Positions 9,763-18,104 of a DNA stretch of 64,000 nt are shown piece after piece. Position 1 is the stretch's first letter. Each line of letters opens with the position of its first letter. Position numbers and translations under genes: made by a program. Under the pieces are notes generated by a model that was not told where the DNA came from, ran no database searches, and saw only the letters and a list, made by a program, of their open reading frames with translations. Source of the stretch: Halarcobacter sp. (GTDB lineage: Bacteria > Campylobacterota > Campylobacteria > Campylobacterales > Arcobacteraceae); the NCBI GenBank assembly GCA_030145305.1, contig JAQYVX010000002.1, positions 327,270-391,269 on the forward strand. Direction: 5' to 3'.

Positions 9763-10044
9763 TTAAGCTGAAAGGTTCGCTATTTCAGCGCCCTCTGGTA
9801 ATGTAACGTAGAATTTCTTGAAATCTGGTCTTCGACCTGGTTTCCCTCTAAATTTTTTAACTTTACCATTTTGTCTTAAAGAGTTGATTTTTGATGGTGT
9901 AACACCAAAATACTCTTTAAATACTTCTTTTAAGCTGCTCTTAGTCATTCTTGGACTAGTTTGAACAACCACAACACCATTTTCTTGAAGCTCGATTGTC
10001 TTTTCTGTATATAATATTGCTTTAATATCTGTAATATCTGCCAT
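9763..10044 (-). CDS. rplW: 50S ribosomal protein L23
   Basis: A 93-residue protein at the tunnel exit, the docking site for trigger factor and SRP. It shows [14 protein letters not shown] and the loop [20 protein letters not shown]. Only two bases separate it from rplD. Confidence 0.98.
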   Translation of the reverse strand: MADITDIKAILYTEKTIELQENGVVVVQTSPRMTKSSLKEVFKEYFGVTPSKINSLRQNGKVKKFRGKPGRRPDFKKFYVTLPEGAEIANLSA

Positions 10045-10046
10045 CT

Positions 10047-10637
10047 CTACGCCTCTTTAGTTAGTGATTCAAATACTGATTTTTCAATTAGTATTGAATG
10101 ATATGCAGAAATTAAATATGCATTAATTTCTTGTTTTTCAATCATGTAACAATTTTTAATGTTTCTAAACGCTAAATAAGATTTTTCTTCTATTGAATCA
10201 ACAATAATAAGAGTGTCTCTTTGGTTTAATTCATTAACAATTGAAATCGCATCTTTAGTTTTACCAGACTCAACTTTTACTGAATCAGCTACAAATAAAG
10301 AACCCTTTTCAACATGAGCGTTAATAGCAAAGTTTAATGCTAAACCTTTTTGCTTTCTGTTGATTTTTTGCTTATAATTTCTTTTAGTAGGACCAAAAAC
10401 TTGACCACCACCTACGAATAAAGGAGATCTTTTAGAACCCCATCTAGCACCACCAGAACCTTTTTGAGCTTTAGGTTTTTTACCACCACCGCTTACTTCA
10501 GATCTGTTTTTTACTCTAGCTGTGTTTGCTCTTTGAGCTGCTAGGTATGATTTAACATATAAGTATAAGTTATGCGAGTTAATGTCTTTAAAAGACGCTG
10601 GTAACTCGTTTGTTTGTACTACTACTGCATTACTCAT
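10047..10637 (-). CDS. rplD: 50S ribosomal protein L4
   Basis: A 196-residue protein whose internal basic loop ([20 protein letters not shown], then [19 protein letters not shown]) reaches the exit tunnel. L4 is the autogenous regulator of the S10 operon in gamma-proteobacteria; no equivalent leader structure was identified here. Its start overlaps the rplC stop by 4 bases. Confidence 0.98.
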   Translation of the reverse strand: MSNAVVVQTNELPASFKDINSHNLYLYVKSYLAAQRANTARVKNRSEVSGGGKKPKAQKGSGGARWGSKRSPLFVGGGQVFGPTKRNYKQKINRKQKGLALNFAINAHVEKGSLFVADSVKVESGKTKDAISIVNELNQRDTLIIVDSIEEKSYLAFRNIKNCYMIEKQEINAYLISAYHSILIEKSVFESLTKEA

Positions 10638-11209
10638 TTAGCAATCCTCACTTTTCCTAATCCACCATTTGGTCCTGAAACAGCACCTTTTACAACTAAA
10701 ATACCAGTCTCTGCATCAAATGAAATAACATCATTTCTTACAGAATTTGTTGTATTTCCGTATTGTCCTGGCATTTTTTTACCTGGCATAACTCTACCTG
10801 GCCATTCACACATACCAATAGAACCAGTTCTTCTACCCATTCTATGTCCGTGAGATGCTCTACCACCTGCAAAATTCCATCTTTTAACTACACCAGAGAA
10901 ACCTCTACCTTTAGTTTTAAAAGTTGTTTTTAATAATTTTGCTTCTGATAAACCAGTTACATCTAAATCACCTGCTTCAGTGTTTGCTACAGTAATTGTT
11001 GCAAATCTGTTAAACTCTTTAGATAAGTTAAATTTCTTTTGTTGACCTTCAATTGTTTTATTCATCTTTTTACCAGATGAATAAGAAACAAATGCTACGC
11101 CGTCAGTCACTGCACATACTTTAGTATCAAGAACTTTCAAAAGTGTAACAGGAGTACTAGGAACAGATATAGTTCTGCTCATACCGATTTTTTCTACGAT
11201 AAATTCCAT
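10634..11209 (-). CDS. rplC: 50S ribosomal protein L3
   Basis: A 191-residue protein that organises the 3' end of 23S rRNA near the peptidyl transferase centre. The extended loop ([20 protein letters not shown], then [13 protein letters not shown]) is typical. It follows rpsJ after 17 bases. Confidence 0.98.
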   Translation of the reverse strand: MEFIVEKIGMSRTISVPSTPVTLLKVLDTKVCAVTDGVAFVSYSSGKKMNKTIEGQQKKFNLSKEFNRFATITVANTEAGDLDVTGLSEAKLLKTTFKTKGRGFSGVVKRWNFAGGRASHGHRMGRRTGSIGMCEWPGRVMPGKKMPGQYGNTTNSVRNDVISFDAETGILVVKGAVSGPNGGLGKVRIAK

Positions 11210-11226
11210 TTATATTACCCTTTCTT

Positions 11227-11541
11227 TTATTCTTGACCCATTGATCTAACTTCAACGTCAACTTCTGGAGCTAAGTCAAGTTTCATTAATGAATCAACTG
11301 TGTCAGGAGTCGCAGCTATGATATCAATCATTCGCGTATGAACTCTGATTTCAAATTGCTCTCTTGCGTCTTTGTTTACGTGTGGACCTTTAAGAACTGT
11401 ATACTTTCTGATCTTTGTTGGTAAAGGTATAGGACCTCTCAACTCAGCACCAGTTCTTTTAACAGCTTCAACAATTGAAGCAACACTTCTGTCTAAAACT
11501 CTGTGATCGTAAGCTTTAAGCTTTAATCTAATTTTTTCCAT
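11227..11541 (-). CDS. rpsJ: 30S ribosomal protein S10 / NusE
   Basis: A 104-residue small-subunit protein that also joins NusB in antitermination complexes. The frame is open to an ATG at 11574, but that codon lacks a ribosome binding site. The ATG of [17 protein letters not shown] follows AAAGGAAAAAAATAC and gives the normal S10 length. First gene of the operon, about 60 bases after the promoter. Confidence 0.97.
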   Translation of the reverse strand: MEKIRLKLKAYDHRVLDRSVASIVEAVKRTGAELRGPIPLPTKIRKYTVLKGPHVNKDAREQFEIRVHTRMIDIIAATPDTVDSLMKLDLAPEVDVEVRSMGQE

Positions 11542-11610
11542 GTATTTTTTTCCTTTAAAGAACTCGTTAGACATACGAAAAACGCACTCTAACCCTTTTT
11601 ATGGACGCGG

Positions 11611-11639
11611 ATTATAACTCAAAGTAGATTAAATGTCAA
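11611..11639 (-). promoter_or_regulatory. Consensus sigma70 promoter of the S10-spc ribosomal operon
   Basis: On the minus strand TTGACA (11639-11634) and TATAAT (11616-11611) match the hexamer consensus exactly, with a 17-bp spacer. The discriminator after the -10 is GC-rich (CCGCGTCC), a feature of stringently controlled ribosomal promoters. Campylobacterota promoters usually lack a conserved -35, so this one is unusually strong. Confidence 0.9.
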
Positions 11640-11829
11640 GATTTATGGCCTTTAGAGTAAAATTTTTAGTATTTTTTTTCCTTTTAAAAAGGATAAATTA
11701 GTTTATAATCAATCCTCTTTAAGTAAAATAGAAGATTGAGATTTTTAAATATAAATTGTTAGTTTTGAAATGTTAGTGTAAAACGGTTTATGAAATGTTA
11801 ATTATTTGCTAATGAAAAGTAAGTGTCTA

Positions 11830-12501
11830 TTAAAAGTTTGGTTTTTCCTTTTCTTTCTCTAAGTGATCTATAAGTATACTAACAGATTTAATTGCCAAAC
11901 TTATTACATTTATATGTTTAAATATATCAACCTTTTCATTCTTATCTTGTTCCATTTTAAGTATATATGTACTTATTTTTGACTCAACTTCATCAATAGA
12001 TGTAAATACATTTGATAATTCAGTACTCATTTCCTTCTCAAATATCCCAGTTAATAATACTTCCTCTTTTACTTCTCTTTTTAGCTTAATTAACTGATTG
12101 GAATAATTTGAAATATACATAACTTGGATATAGTTTAAAGGAGAAAAAATTCTTTTATTTTCTAATATTATCAAAATTTGATTGATATCATTCAAATTAA
12201 AGATTAAGCTTCTTATTGACTTTCTCATTTTATCTTGTTTTTCTTGATTATTAATTTCTTTTGTATTTAAAACACTTTTCATAACTGTTGAAGAAGCTAG
12301 TAATGCTGATAAACCAATTAGAAATGCACTTACAAGTTTATCATTCAGATTATCTACTATAGAAAAAAGTATTAAAAGAAAAGCGCCTATTATTAGTATC
12401 CATAAAATTGAAATAACAAAATCTATCTTTTTTTCTATTTTTCCAGATAATGATTCAATTACTTCTAGTATGGGTGTGTAGCCTTTTTCTTTTTTCTCCA
12501 T
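11830..12501 (-). CDS. Membrane protein of unknown function
   Basis: A 223-residue protein with two predicted membrane helices near the N terminus (about residues 28-48 and 56-74), followed by a long charged helical cytoplasmic part. An AGGA site precedes the start. It begins 11 bases after the read-through stop of the S24 repressor remnant, so the two look like one transcript. No family is recognised. By position it could be a phage-associated membrane protein, but nothing in the sequence proves that. Confidence 0.7.
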   Translation of the reverse strand: MEKKEKGYTPILEVIESLSGKIEKKIDFVISILWILIIGAFLLILFSIVDNLNDKLVSAFLIGLSALLASSTVMKSVLNTKEINNQEKQDKMRKSIRSLIFNLNDINQILIILENKRIFSPLNYIQVMYISNYSNQLIKLKREVKEEVLLTGIFEKEMSTELSNVFTSIDEVESKISTYILKMEQDKNEKVDIFKHINVISLAIKSVSILIDHLEKEKEKPNF

Positions 12502-12512
12502 TCTTTAATCCT

Positions 12513-13160
12513 TTATACTTTTATTAATACTCCACAAACTCTTCCTATGATATCTATTTCATCTATATTATAATGTATATCATCAAAGGCTGTGTTAGTT
12601 GATATGAGTGTAATATTACTCTTATCCTGTTTAATACTCTTTATCTATAAGGAGTCATTTACTCTTATCATATATATATAGTCTTGTTTTATATCTGTTT
12701 GGCTTTTATCAACAAAGATTAAACTGCCCTCTTTTATATCTGGCTCCATAGGCTCACCAAACACCTGTACTATATCTGTATATTTATAGCTACTATTTAT
12801 ATGATCTAACAGCTGCTTATCTATTACTAATGGTTGTTGATCTATTTCATAGTTTATTGCTCCACCTCCAGCAGATGCAATAACACTCTTTTGATATTTT
12901 AATATAATGTAGTTAGATGTAGTTTCTATTAATGATTCAGGAAGTTGATTAAAAAAGAACCAATTGATAGAAATATTTCTTTTAGCTAAAAAACTCATAA
13001 TCTCATAATATGGAATCGAACCTCTAGCTTTTGCTTTTCTAAAGTTGTTGTAATTTAATTCAAGAGCTATTGCTACATCTTTATCATATATTTTTTTATT
13101 TTCAAAATCATTAGATATAATGTCTTTTAACTTATTTATTATTTCAATATAATTATTCAT
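12513..13160 (-). pseudogene. S24/CI-like phage repressor with in-frame TAG and catalytic Ser lost
   Basis: The first 171 residues give an N-terminal helix-turn-helix region, an Ala97-Gly98 pair (ASAGGG) of the kind cleaved in LexA/CI repressors, and the start of a peptidase S24 domain. The serine of the usual G(D/N)SMEP motif is proline here (GEPMEP, position 137). A TAG at 12645-12647 ends the frame. Reading through it continues in frame for 43 more codons (IKSIKQDKSNITLIS..., ending IGRVCGVLIKV) to a TAA at 12513, the normal S24 C terminus, including the lysine-containing strand (LxIK) needed for the Ser-Lys dyad. Without both dyad residues it cannot self-cleave. Confidence 0.8.
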
Positions 13161-13187
13161 AAGTGATTATATACAAAAAGGTTTTAT

Positions 13188-13906
13188 TTGAAAATTCAAG
13201 AGTTCCCAAATCATCAACCGAATAATGAGAATTGCAAAATCTGGAGGTTTATGGATTTTAGTAAATTAATTAGTTTAATTTCATCTGAAAAGATTTTTTT
13301 AGCAAAAGCTTCTAGTTTTGAGGATCCTTATGAAGGCTCACTTACTGAAAAAGACCGAGGGGAGTATTGTAGAGGAGATTCGTTTTTACTTGGTCACCAA
13401 AGTAATTTATTGGCTGAGCAATTAAAGTTTGAAACTTTTATAAGCTGTTGGCATATGAATAAACATGAATCAGCTGGTATGTGGAATTTATATACAAAAA
13501 CCAAGGAATCTGTTGCTATTGTAAGTACATATAAACAACTTAAAAACTCCATACAACCCTTGGATGAGAATAATTACTATATTGGAAAAGTTAATTATTT
13601 AGATTATTCTCAAGATAACATTTCAGATCATAAAAAAACTCACTAAGCCCTTTTTTTCATAAAAGGTTATCTTTTAAACACGAAGAAGAAGTAAGAGTGA
13701 TTGGATACAACAATAAAGCTGATAAAGTAGTATTAGATGTTAATCGAGAAAATCTTATAAATTATATCTATATTAACCCTCAAGCTCCAAAATGGTTTTT
13801 TAATTTAGTTGAAAAAACTATCAATGATGATTATGATTTAAAGGATATTGAGATAATCCAATCAGATATATATATAAACATTTATGACTTAAATAAATAT
13901 AGATAA
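13188..13906 (+). pseudogene. DUF2971 family gene broken by frameshifts
   Basis: The first part (TTG start at 13188, AAAGG upstream) encodes the DUF2971 pattern FMDFSKLISLISSEKIFLAK, a FEDPYEGS segment and CWHMNKHESAGMWNLY, then stops at 13644. The second part (from about 13652 to 13906) continues the family in another frame: FFHKRLSFKHEEEVRVIGYN. Removing one base from the A7 run (13632-13638) and one from the T7 run (13651-13657) restores ...DHKKLTKPFFHKRLSFKHE. DUF2971 has no established activity and often occurs in phage and defence regions. Real decay and homopolymer sequencing error are both possible. Confidence 0.8.
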
Positions 13907-13926
13907 GAGGTGTTTTCCTCTTATCT
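13901..13926. terminator. Bidirectional hairpin
   Basis: AGATAAGAGG and its perfect inverse CCTCTTATCT flank TGTTTT. The hairpin overlaps the stop of the DUF2971 remnant and touches the stop of the converging methylase remnant. The T-tract is weak on both sides. Confidence 0.6.
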
Positions 13927-14173
13927 AATAATTACTAATAAACACCTCTTTAACCTTTTTCTCTACCTTACTATCATTTGCTCCAAGTGTATATGATATC
14001 TCTTTTGTAGGTCTTATATTAAAGCCTTTGTATAGTTCTCTAACCACAACACTATCATTAAATACTTCTACATATAACTTATGTTCTGCAGGAATAAGAT
14101 CTATAATATCTTGTGATAGTTTAGACTTTCCACCTACCCAACCAAATGGGGCTTTAATGTTCTTCTTTGCATA
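13925..14173 (-). pseudogene. DNA adenine methylase (Dam-type) remnant with internal deletion
   Basis: The minus strand encodes KKNIKAPFGWVGGKSKLSQD, the S-adenosylmethionine-binding N terminus of phage-type Dam methylases (APF-WxGGK), up to HKLYVEVF, and then passes in frame directly to NDSVVVRELYKGFNIRPTKE and a C-terminal FISNY. About 80 residues remain of an enzyme that is usually near 270, so the catalytic DPPY region is gone. There is no clear in-frame start codon; the nearby ATG is in another frame. Confidence 0.75.
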
Positions 14174-14579
14174 ATTATCCTTTGTGAAAAAACGTCACTT
14201 TTTTAAGTTAAATTGATATTTTTAGTTAAAATTCTTATGCTGTCAATTTAGAGTATTCGCACATGGCGAACAGGTCAATTCTCTATCTCAATCCTTACAT
14301 TCCATCTATTTTCATCTAAGGCATGAGTTGCCTTTTTTAAAGGAAAATAAAGGAGTGATCACTTTTTAATTTTCTTAATCAAAAAGCACGGCGAATAACG
14401 ATTATTAGGGTAGTTTAGGAGTAAAATCCTTTTATAAGCTTAGTAACTTTTTATTTCATGCCTTACAGTTAGCATGCGAAACTACACAATACACTATATA
14501 TAACTAAGAGCTTCAAAAGAAAATACTATTTATCTTTCTTTTTAGCTCTTAAAAATATACACTTAGGGGGATTCATTTA
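14174..14579. other. Gene-free stretch with small hairpins
   Basis: No open frame of useful length is seen. TTCGC-ACATG-GCGAA (about 14264-14278) and AAGGCA-TGAGT-TGCCTT followed by T residues (14318-14338) form hairpins. An imperfect inverted repeat (AAGAGC...AGCTCTT, about 14504-14547) lies before the DoxX gene. A short untranslated RNA ending near 14338 is possible but not proven. Confidence 0.4.
14318..14338 (+). terminator. Intrinsic terminator-like hairpin in a gene-free stretch
   Basis: AAGGCA and TGCCTT form a 6-bp stem with loop TGAGT, followed by four T residues. No gene ends just upstream on the plus strand, so it may end a small RNA or be a chance structure. Confidence 0.4.
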
Positions 14580-14999
14580 TTACTTTTGTATCTTATTGTC
14601 AATACTAATTCTACCTGATCCAAATGAAAATAATAAAAATAAAATTGAAATATATGCAAGTGGAACTTCAACACCAAAGTTTGATGCAGCAAATCCATTT
14701 CCTAGATTTACTAGAAAAAATGCAACAAGCATCGTAATAATTAGAGGAAGAGAGATAACTCTTGTTAGAAATCCAAAAATAAGTAATATTCCACCTATTC
14801 CCTCAACAGCCATAACTAAATAAAGATTTATCATTGGAAATGGTAAATCTAACTTATCTGAAAACAATACAACATAATTATCAAAGCCTTGCACTTTTTT
14901 TATTGCATAAACCAGAAATGTTCCACCCATGAAAACTCTAAGAACTAATAAAGCAAAGTCCTCAAATACTCTTTTTTTGTTAAATAATAATTCAATCAT
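14580..14999 (-). CDS. DoxX family membrane protein
   Basis: A 139-residue protein with four membrane helices. The DoxX pattern is visible: LLVLRVFMGGTFLVYAIKKV in the first helix, a GIGGILLIFGFLTR segment in the second/third, and a short positively charged C terminus. Family members are linked to thiosulfate/quinone or redox stress functions, but the role of a solitary copy is not certain. A palindrome at 15057-15072 upstream may control it. Confidence 0.85.
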   Translation of the reverse strand: MIELLFNKKRVFEDFALLVLRVFMGGTFLVYAIKKVQGFDNYVVLFSDKLDLPFPMINLYLVMAVEGIGGILLIFGFLTRVISLPLIITMLVAFFLVNLGNGFAASNFGVEVPLAYISILFLLFSFGSGRISIDNKIQK

Positions 15000-15056
15000 T
15001 TTAATCCTTTTGTAAATTGATGGCGAATAATAGAGATTTTTTGTTTACTCTTTATT

Positions 15057-15072
15057 TACTAGTAAACTAGTA
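15057..15072. promoter_or_regulatory. Palindromic operator candidate between DoxX and the 89-residue gene
   Basis: TACTAGT and ACTAGTA flank AA, a perfect 7+2+7 palindrome in the divergent intergenic region. Its size fits a dimeric MarR/HxlR-type repressor. No such regulator gene is adjacent, so the link is speculative. Confidence 0.4.
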
Positions 15073-15107
15073 TTGTTTATTCAACCTTATTTAGATAATA
15101 AAAAAGA

Positions 15108-15113
15108 TATAAT
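15108..15113 (+). promoter_or_regulatory. -10 box for the 89-residue acidic protein gene
   Basis: TATAAT preceded by AAGA lies 22 bases before the start codon at 15136; AAGGTG follows as ribosome binding site. No clear -35 is seen, as is usual in this phylum. Confidence 0.6.
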
Positions 15114-15135
15114 ATTAAAAATATTAAGGTGTAAA

Positions 15136-15405
15136 ATGTCAGAAGTAAAACAAAATCTAAAAGATATAGTTGAAGAAACAATGATTCCTGAAGTGGAAGA
15201 ATATTTAGAAGATTTGCATAAATTATTGGAAGAAGAAAAGGCAAGTGATGATGATATGGATGCCATTAGAGAAATGGAATCATTTTTAGTTGAACTAGAA
15301 AATATTCTTTTAGTACTTAAAGAAAATAAAATTAGTGATGAAGAAGCAGACCAAGTTTATCAAAATATTTTACGTATGATTGAAGAGAGTAAAGAAATAA
15401 ATTAG
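15136..15405 (+). CDS. Small acidic helical protein of unknown function
   Basis: An 89-residue, strongly acidic protein predicted to be two or three long helices (EEYLEDLHKLLEEEK, ...EMESFLVELENILLVL). The ATG at 15136 is chosen over an upstream in-frame start because AAGGTG lies 4 bases before it and a -10 lies at 15108. It precedes the flavoprotein gene by 33 bases and may be co-transcribed. No family recognised. Confidence 0.75.
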   Translation: MSEVKQNLKDIVEETMIPEVEEYLEDLHKLLEEEKASDDDMDAIREMESFLVELENILLVLKENKISDEEADQVYQNILRMIEESKEIN

Positions 15406-15426
15406 AAGAAATTTTACAAATTTTGA

Positions 15427-15432
15427 TATAAT
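15427..15432 (+). promoter_or_regulatory. -10 box directly before the flavoprotein start (possible leaderless mRNA)
   Basis: GATATAAT ends 6 bases before the ATG at 15439. The expected transcription start would fall on or next to the A of the start codon, and there is no Shine-Dalgarno sequence between. Confidence 0.5.
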
Positions 15433-15438
15433 TAAGCT

Positions 15439-16716
15439 ATGGAAAATCTAAAATTAAACTCATATTATGATGTAATTATTGTAGGTTCAGGGCCTGCTGG
15501 TCTTGGAGCTGCATTTAAAATTGCACAATCTTCAAAAAAAAAAGTTCTACTAATTGAAAAGAAAAAAATTAGTTCAGGTGGATTAAGAAATGATTGTAAA
15601 CAAAATTATACTTATCCTGTGGGATTCCCTTTAGAGCATTGGGAAAAAGACGAAGCTGATATTTTATTAAAAGAAGTGGCCGGGCATTTGAAGCCTAAAA
15701 TGGAAACTAGATTAAATATTGATAAATACATAAAAAGAGCACAAAAACTTAATGTAGAAATTCTTGCAATTGATCAAGCTCATGTTGGAACGGATAAATC
15801 ATCTAAATTAATTAATGGACTTATTGAACAGCTAAAAGAATTGGGAGTAACTGTAAGTTTAGAAACGGAAGTAAAAGAATTAGATGGAGAAAAAAAAGAA
15901 TTATGCTTAAGTGATGATTCAAAAATTGCTTTTGACAACATAATACTAGCACCTGGTCGAGCTGACTATGACTGGATGCAAGAACAAATGAATAAATTAG
16001 GTGTTGAATATAGTGATAATATAGTAGATATTGGAATTAGAGTTGAAATGAAAGAGGAAAATTATCCTATTGTAAAAGATTATTATGATCCTAAGATTCT
16101 TTTTCCAAATAAAGTAAGAACTTTTTGTACAAACTCAGGCTGTGCAAATATTGTAAGAGAGAAATACAAAGGCTATTATTCTGTAAATGGTCACTCTTTA
16201 TCCAGAGATAAAAAAGCTAACAATCTTGTAAACTTCGCCATGTTAAAAACTATAAAACTTACCCAACCAGTTGTTAGTGGTCAGCAATTTGGTAAAATCT
16301 TAGGTGAAATGGTTATGCAGTTAAGTGGAGGCTCTGTTATTATGCAAAGAGTTGGCGATTTTAGATTAGGACAAAGAAGTAAAAAAGAGACTTTTAATGA
16401 TGATTTATATGATTTTAAGCCAACTTTATCAAATGCCGTTGCTGCTGATTTAAGTCTTAGTATGCCAGCAAAGATTTTAAGAGATATTTGGAGTGCTTTA
16501 AAAAAACTTGACTCTATAGTTCCTGGAGTACTACATCCTTCTACTATTCTTTATTATCCTGAAATAAAGACCTACTCAAATAAACCACAATTTATAAATG
16601 ATAATTTTATGGTAAAAGAAGGTTATTATATTATTGGAGATGGAGCTGGAACTTCTAGAGGAATAACTGCTGCTTGGGCTTCAGGGATTAGAGCATCTAA
16701 GGATATTTTGAAATAA
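15439..16716 (+). CDS. NAD(P)/FAD-dependent dehydrogenase, COG2509-like
   Basis: A 425-residue flavoprotein. The N-terminal dinucleotide fold is clear (VIIVGSGPAGLGAAFKIAQ, then LLIEK with the acidic residue). A C-terminal FAD-contact motif YIIGDGAGTSRGITAAWASG closes the fold. The middle has three cysteines near CTNSGCANIVREK. It resembles the uncharacterised FAD-dependent dehydrogenases of COG2509; substrate is unknown. The likely start is the first ATG, immediately after a -10 box. Confidence 0.8.
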   Translation: MENLKLNSYYDVIIVGSGPAGLGAAFKIAQSSKKKVLLIEKKKISSGGLRNDCKQNYTYPVGFPLEHWEKDEADILLKEVAGHLKPKMETRLNIDKYIKRAQKLNVEILAIDQAHVGTDKSSKLINGLIEQLKELGVTVSLETEVKELDGEKKELCLSDDSKIAFDNIILAPGRADYDWMQEQMNKLGVEYSDNIVDIGIRVEMKEENYPIVKDYYDPKILFPNKVRTFCTNSGCANIVREKYKGYYSVNGHSLSRDKKANNLVNFAMLKTIKLTQPVVSGQQFGKILGEMVMQLSGGSVIMQRVGDFRLGQRSKKETFNDDLYDFKPTLSNAVAADLSLSMPAKILRDIWSALKKLDSIVPGVLHPSTILYYPEIKTYSNKPQFINDNFMVKEGYYIIGDGAGTSRGITAAWASGIRASKDILK

Positions 16717-16743
16717 AAGTTAATTAAAAAACTTGAATATAAA

Positions 16744-16770
16744 TTCAGGCTTTATTGATAAAAGCCTGAA
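16744..16770. terminator. Bidirectional terminator between two flavoenzyme genes
   Basis: TTCAGGCTTT and AAAGCCTGAA form a perfect 10-bp stem around ATTGATA. A-rich sequence follows on the plus strand and the stop codon of the minus-strand gene lies inside the stem. Confidence 0.7.
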
Positions 16771-17996
16771 AAAAGTAAAATATCATCACTTTTTGCATTT
16801 TGTTTATCATTTACTATTAAATCACAAATGATATTTCCAAGAGCAGGAGCGAAAGTCATACCAAGCCAACCAAGACCCATTGCGTAACTTAAATTATTGT
16901 ATTCTTCATCTCTACCAATTAAAGGTATATCATTGGGGGTTAAGGGTCTAAATCCACTCCAATGAACTTCTTCTTTCATTTCAAATTTATTATTGTATTC
17001 AAAAAAATTCTTTTTTATACTATCTATTTGTTTTTTAACAACATTTTTATCAACACTTCCTATTTCAAGTTTTGAAGTGAGTCTTACATTATCTCGTCTT
17101 GGAGTCATTACTATAAAAAGGTCATTAAAAAGTACTGAGGTTTTAGGTTTTAATACTTCTGGCATTTCAAAAGTTATACTATATCCCTTTGCTGGCGTCA
17201 TTAATAATGGTTTTTTTCTTATATCAGATAAAAGTGTTTGATAACCTGTTGATAAAACAAAATGCTCTGCCTCATAAAAATTTTTATTTTCTGAAAGGAT
17301 ATAGTTTACTTTCTTATCTTTAAAATTAATATTTTTTATTTTTTCATTGAGTATAAATTCAGCACCTGATTCTTCTAAATGTCTTTTAAGTTCAAGCATT
17401 ACTCTTTTTGAATCAAAGTGAGCATTCTTTTTAAATAGTATTGCACCTTTTACTTTTTCATTTGCACTTGGTAAATACTCACTTAAATCACTTTTATCTA
17501 AAATTTTAAATCTATCTTCATCCACATAATTATAATTTTTTAATTTTGCTTCATAAGTTTTATTTTCAGTGAAAACTGAAAGCATTCCTGTATGATGAAA
17601 ATCAAAATCTAAATTATCTTCTTTTATCATCTGCTTATACAAATCAAGGGAAATTTCACCATATTTTTCAAAAAGCATCATTGTTTTTTTAGTTCGTTTA
17701 GAATTTGCATTTATTGCAAAATTTAAAAGCCATTTACAAATTTTTGGGTCTAGAGTTGGATGAAGAATAGCAGGAGATTGACCTTTTAACATTAGTTTAA
17801 AAGTATTTAATAAAACGCCTGGATTACTTAAAGGAGTTTTATCAAAGGCAGATAATAATCCTGCATTTCCAAAAGAAGTAGAATCTGTAATATTGCCTTC
17901 GTCTATAATAGTAACTTTTCTTCCATTTTTTTGTAAAAAATAAGCACAAGTAAGTCCCATTATTCCGGCGCCAATAATAACTACATCTTTTTTCAT
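16752..17996 (-). CDS. D-amino acid dehydrogenase-like FAD oxidoreductase (DadA family)
   Basis: A 414-residue DAO-family flavoprotein with N-terminal VVIIGAGIMGLTCAYFLQKN and the acidic IIDE that binds the FAD ribose, then TSFGNAGLLSAFD as in DadA. The C terminus has SGFRPLTPNDIPLIGR and YAMGLGWLGMTFAPALG, the FAD-binding end of DadA/glycine-oxidase proteins. Such enzymes oxidise D-amino acids and pass electrons to quinones. Exact substrate cannot be read from the sequence. The gene stands alone. Confidence 0.82.
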   Translation of the reverse strand: MKKDVVIIGAGIMGLTCAYFLQKNGRKVTIIDEGNITDSTSFGNAGLLSAFDKTPLSNPGVLLNTFKLMLKGQSPAILHPTLDPKICKWLLNFAINANSKRTKKTMMLFEKYGEISLDLYKQMIKEDNLDFDFHHTGMLSVFTENKTYEAKLKNYNYVDEDRFKILDKSDLSEYLPSANEKVKGAILFKKNAHFDSKRVMLELKRHLEESGAEFILNEKIKNINFKDKKVNYILSENKNFYEAEHFVLSTGYQTLLSDIRKKPLLMTPAKGYSITFEMPEVLKPKTSVLFNDLFIVMTPRRDNVRLTSKLEIGSVDKNVVKKQIDSIKKNFFEYNNKFEMKEEVHWSGFRPLTPNDIPLIGRDEEYNNLSYAMGLGWLGMTFAPALGNIICDLIVNDKQNAKSDDILLFSGFYQ

Positions 17997-18104
17997 CTAA
18001 TAATCCTCATATCTAATGTAAATCAAATTTTATTGAAATATATAATTGAACTTATACTACTATGATACTAAAATACAAATATAATAATATAAGTAATTTT
18101 TCTT

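Larger units (their letters stand above)
11830..14173. mobile_element. Decayed phage-like patch
   Basis: Four neighbouring genes look like remains of a temperate phage or similar element: an S24-type repressor with a premature stop, a co-transcribed membrane protein, a frameshifted DUF2971 gene and an internally deleted DNA adenine methylase. No integrase, structural gene or flanking repeat was recognised, so the limits are approximate and the single-origin idea is an inference. Confidence 0.45.

Noticed and set aside
4875..9806. Many plus-strand open frames of 60-110 codons inside the ribosomal operon
   Set aside because: They are antisense to well-conserved ribosomal genes, have no ribosome binding sites and match no family.
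11642..11829. Possible gene or repeat between the S10 promoter and the membrane protein gene
   Set aside because: AT-rich sequence with no open frame, hairpin or repeat that stands out.
14281..14320. CTCAATCCTTACATTCCATC as a CRISPR repeat
   Set aside because: Only a single copy is present, with no spacers and no cas gene nearby.
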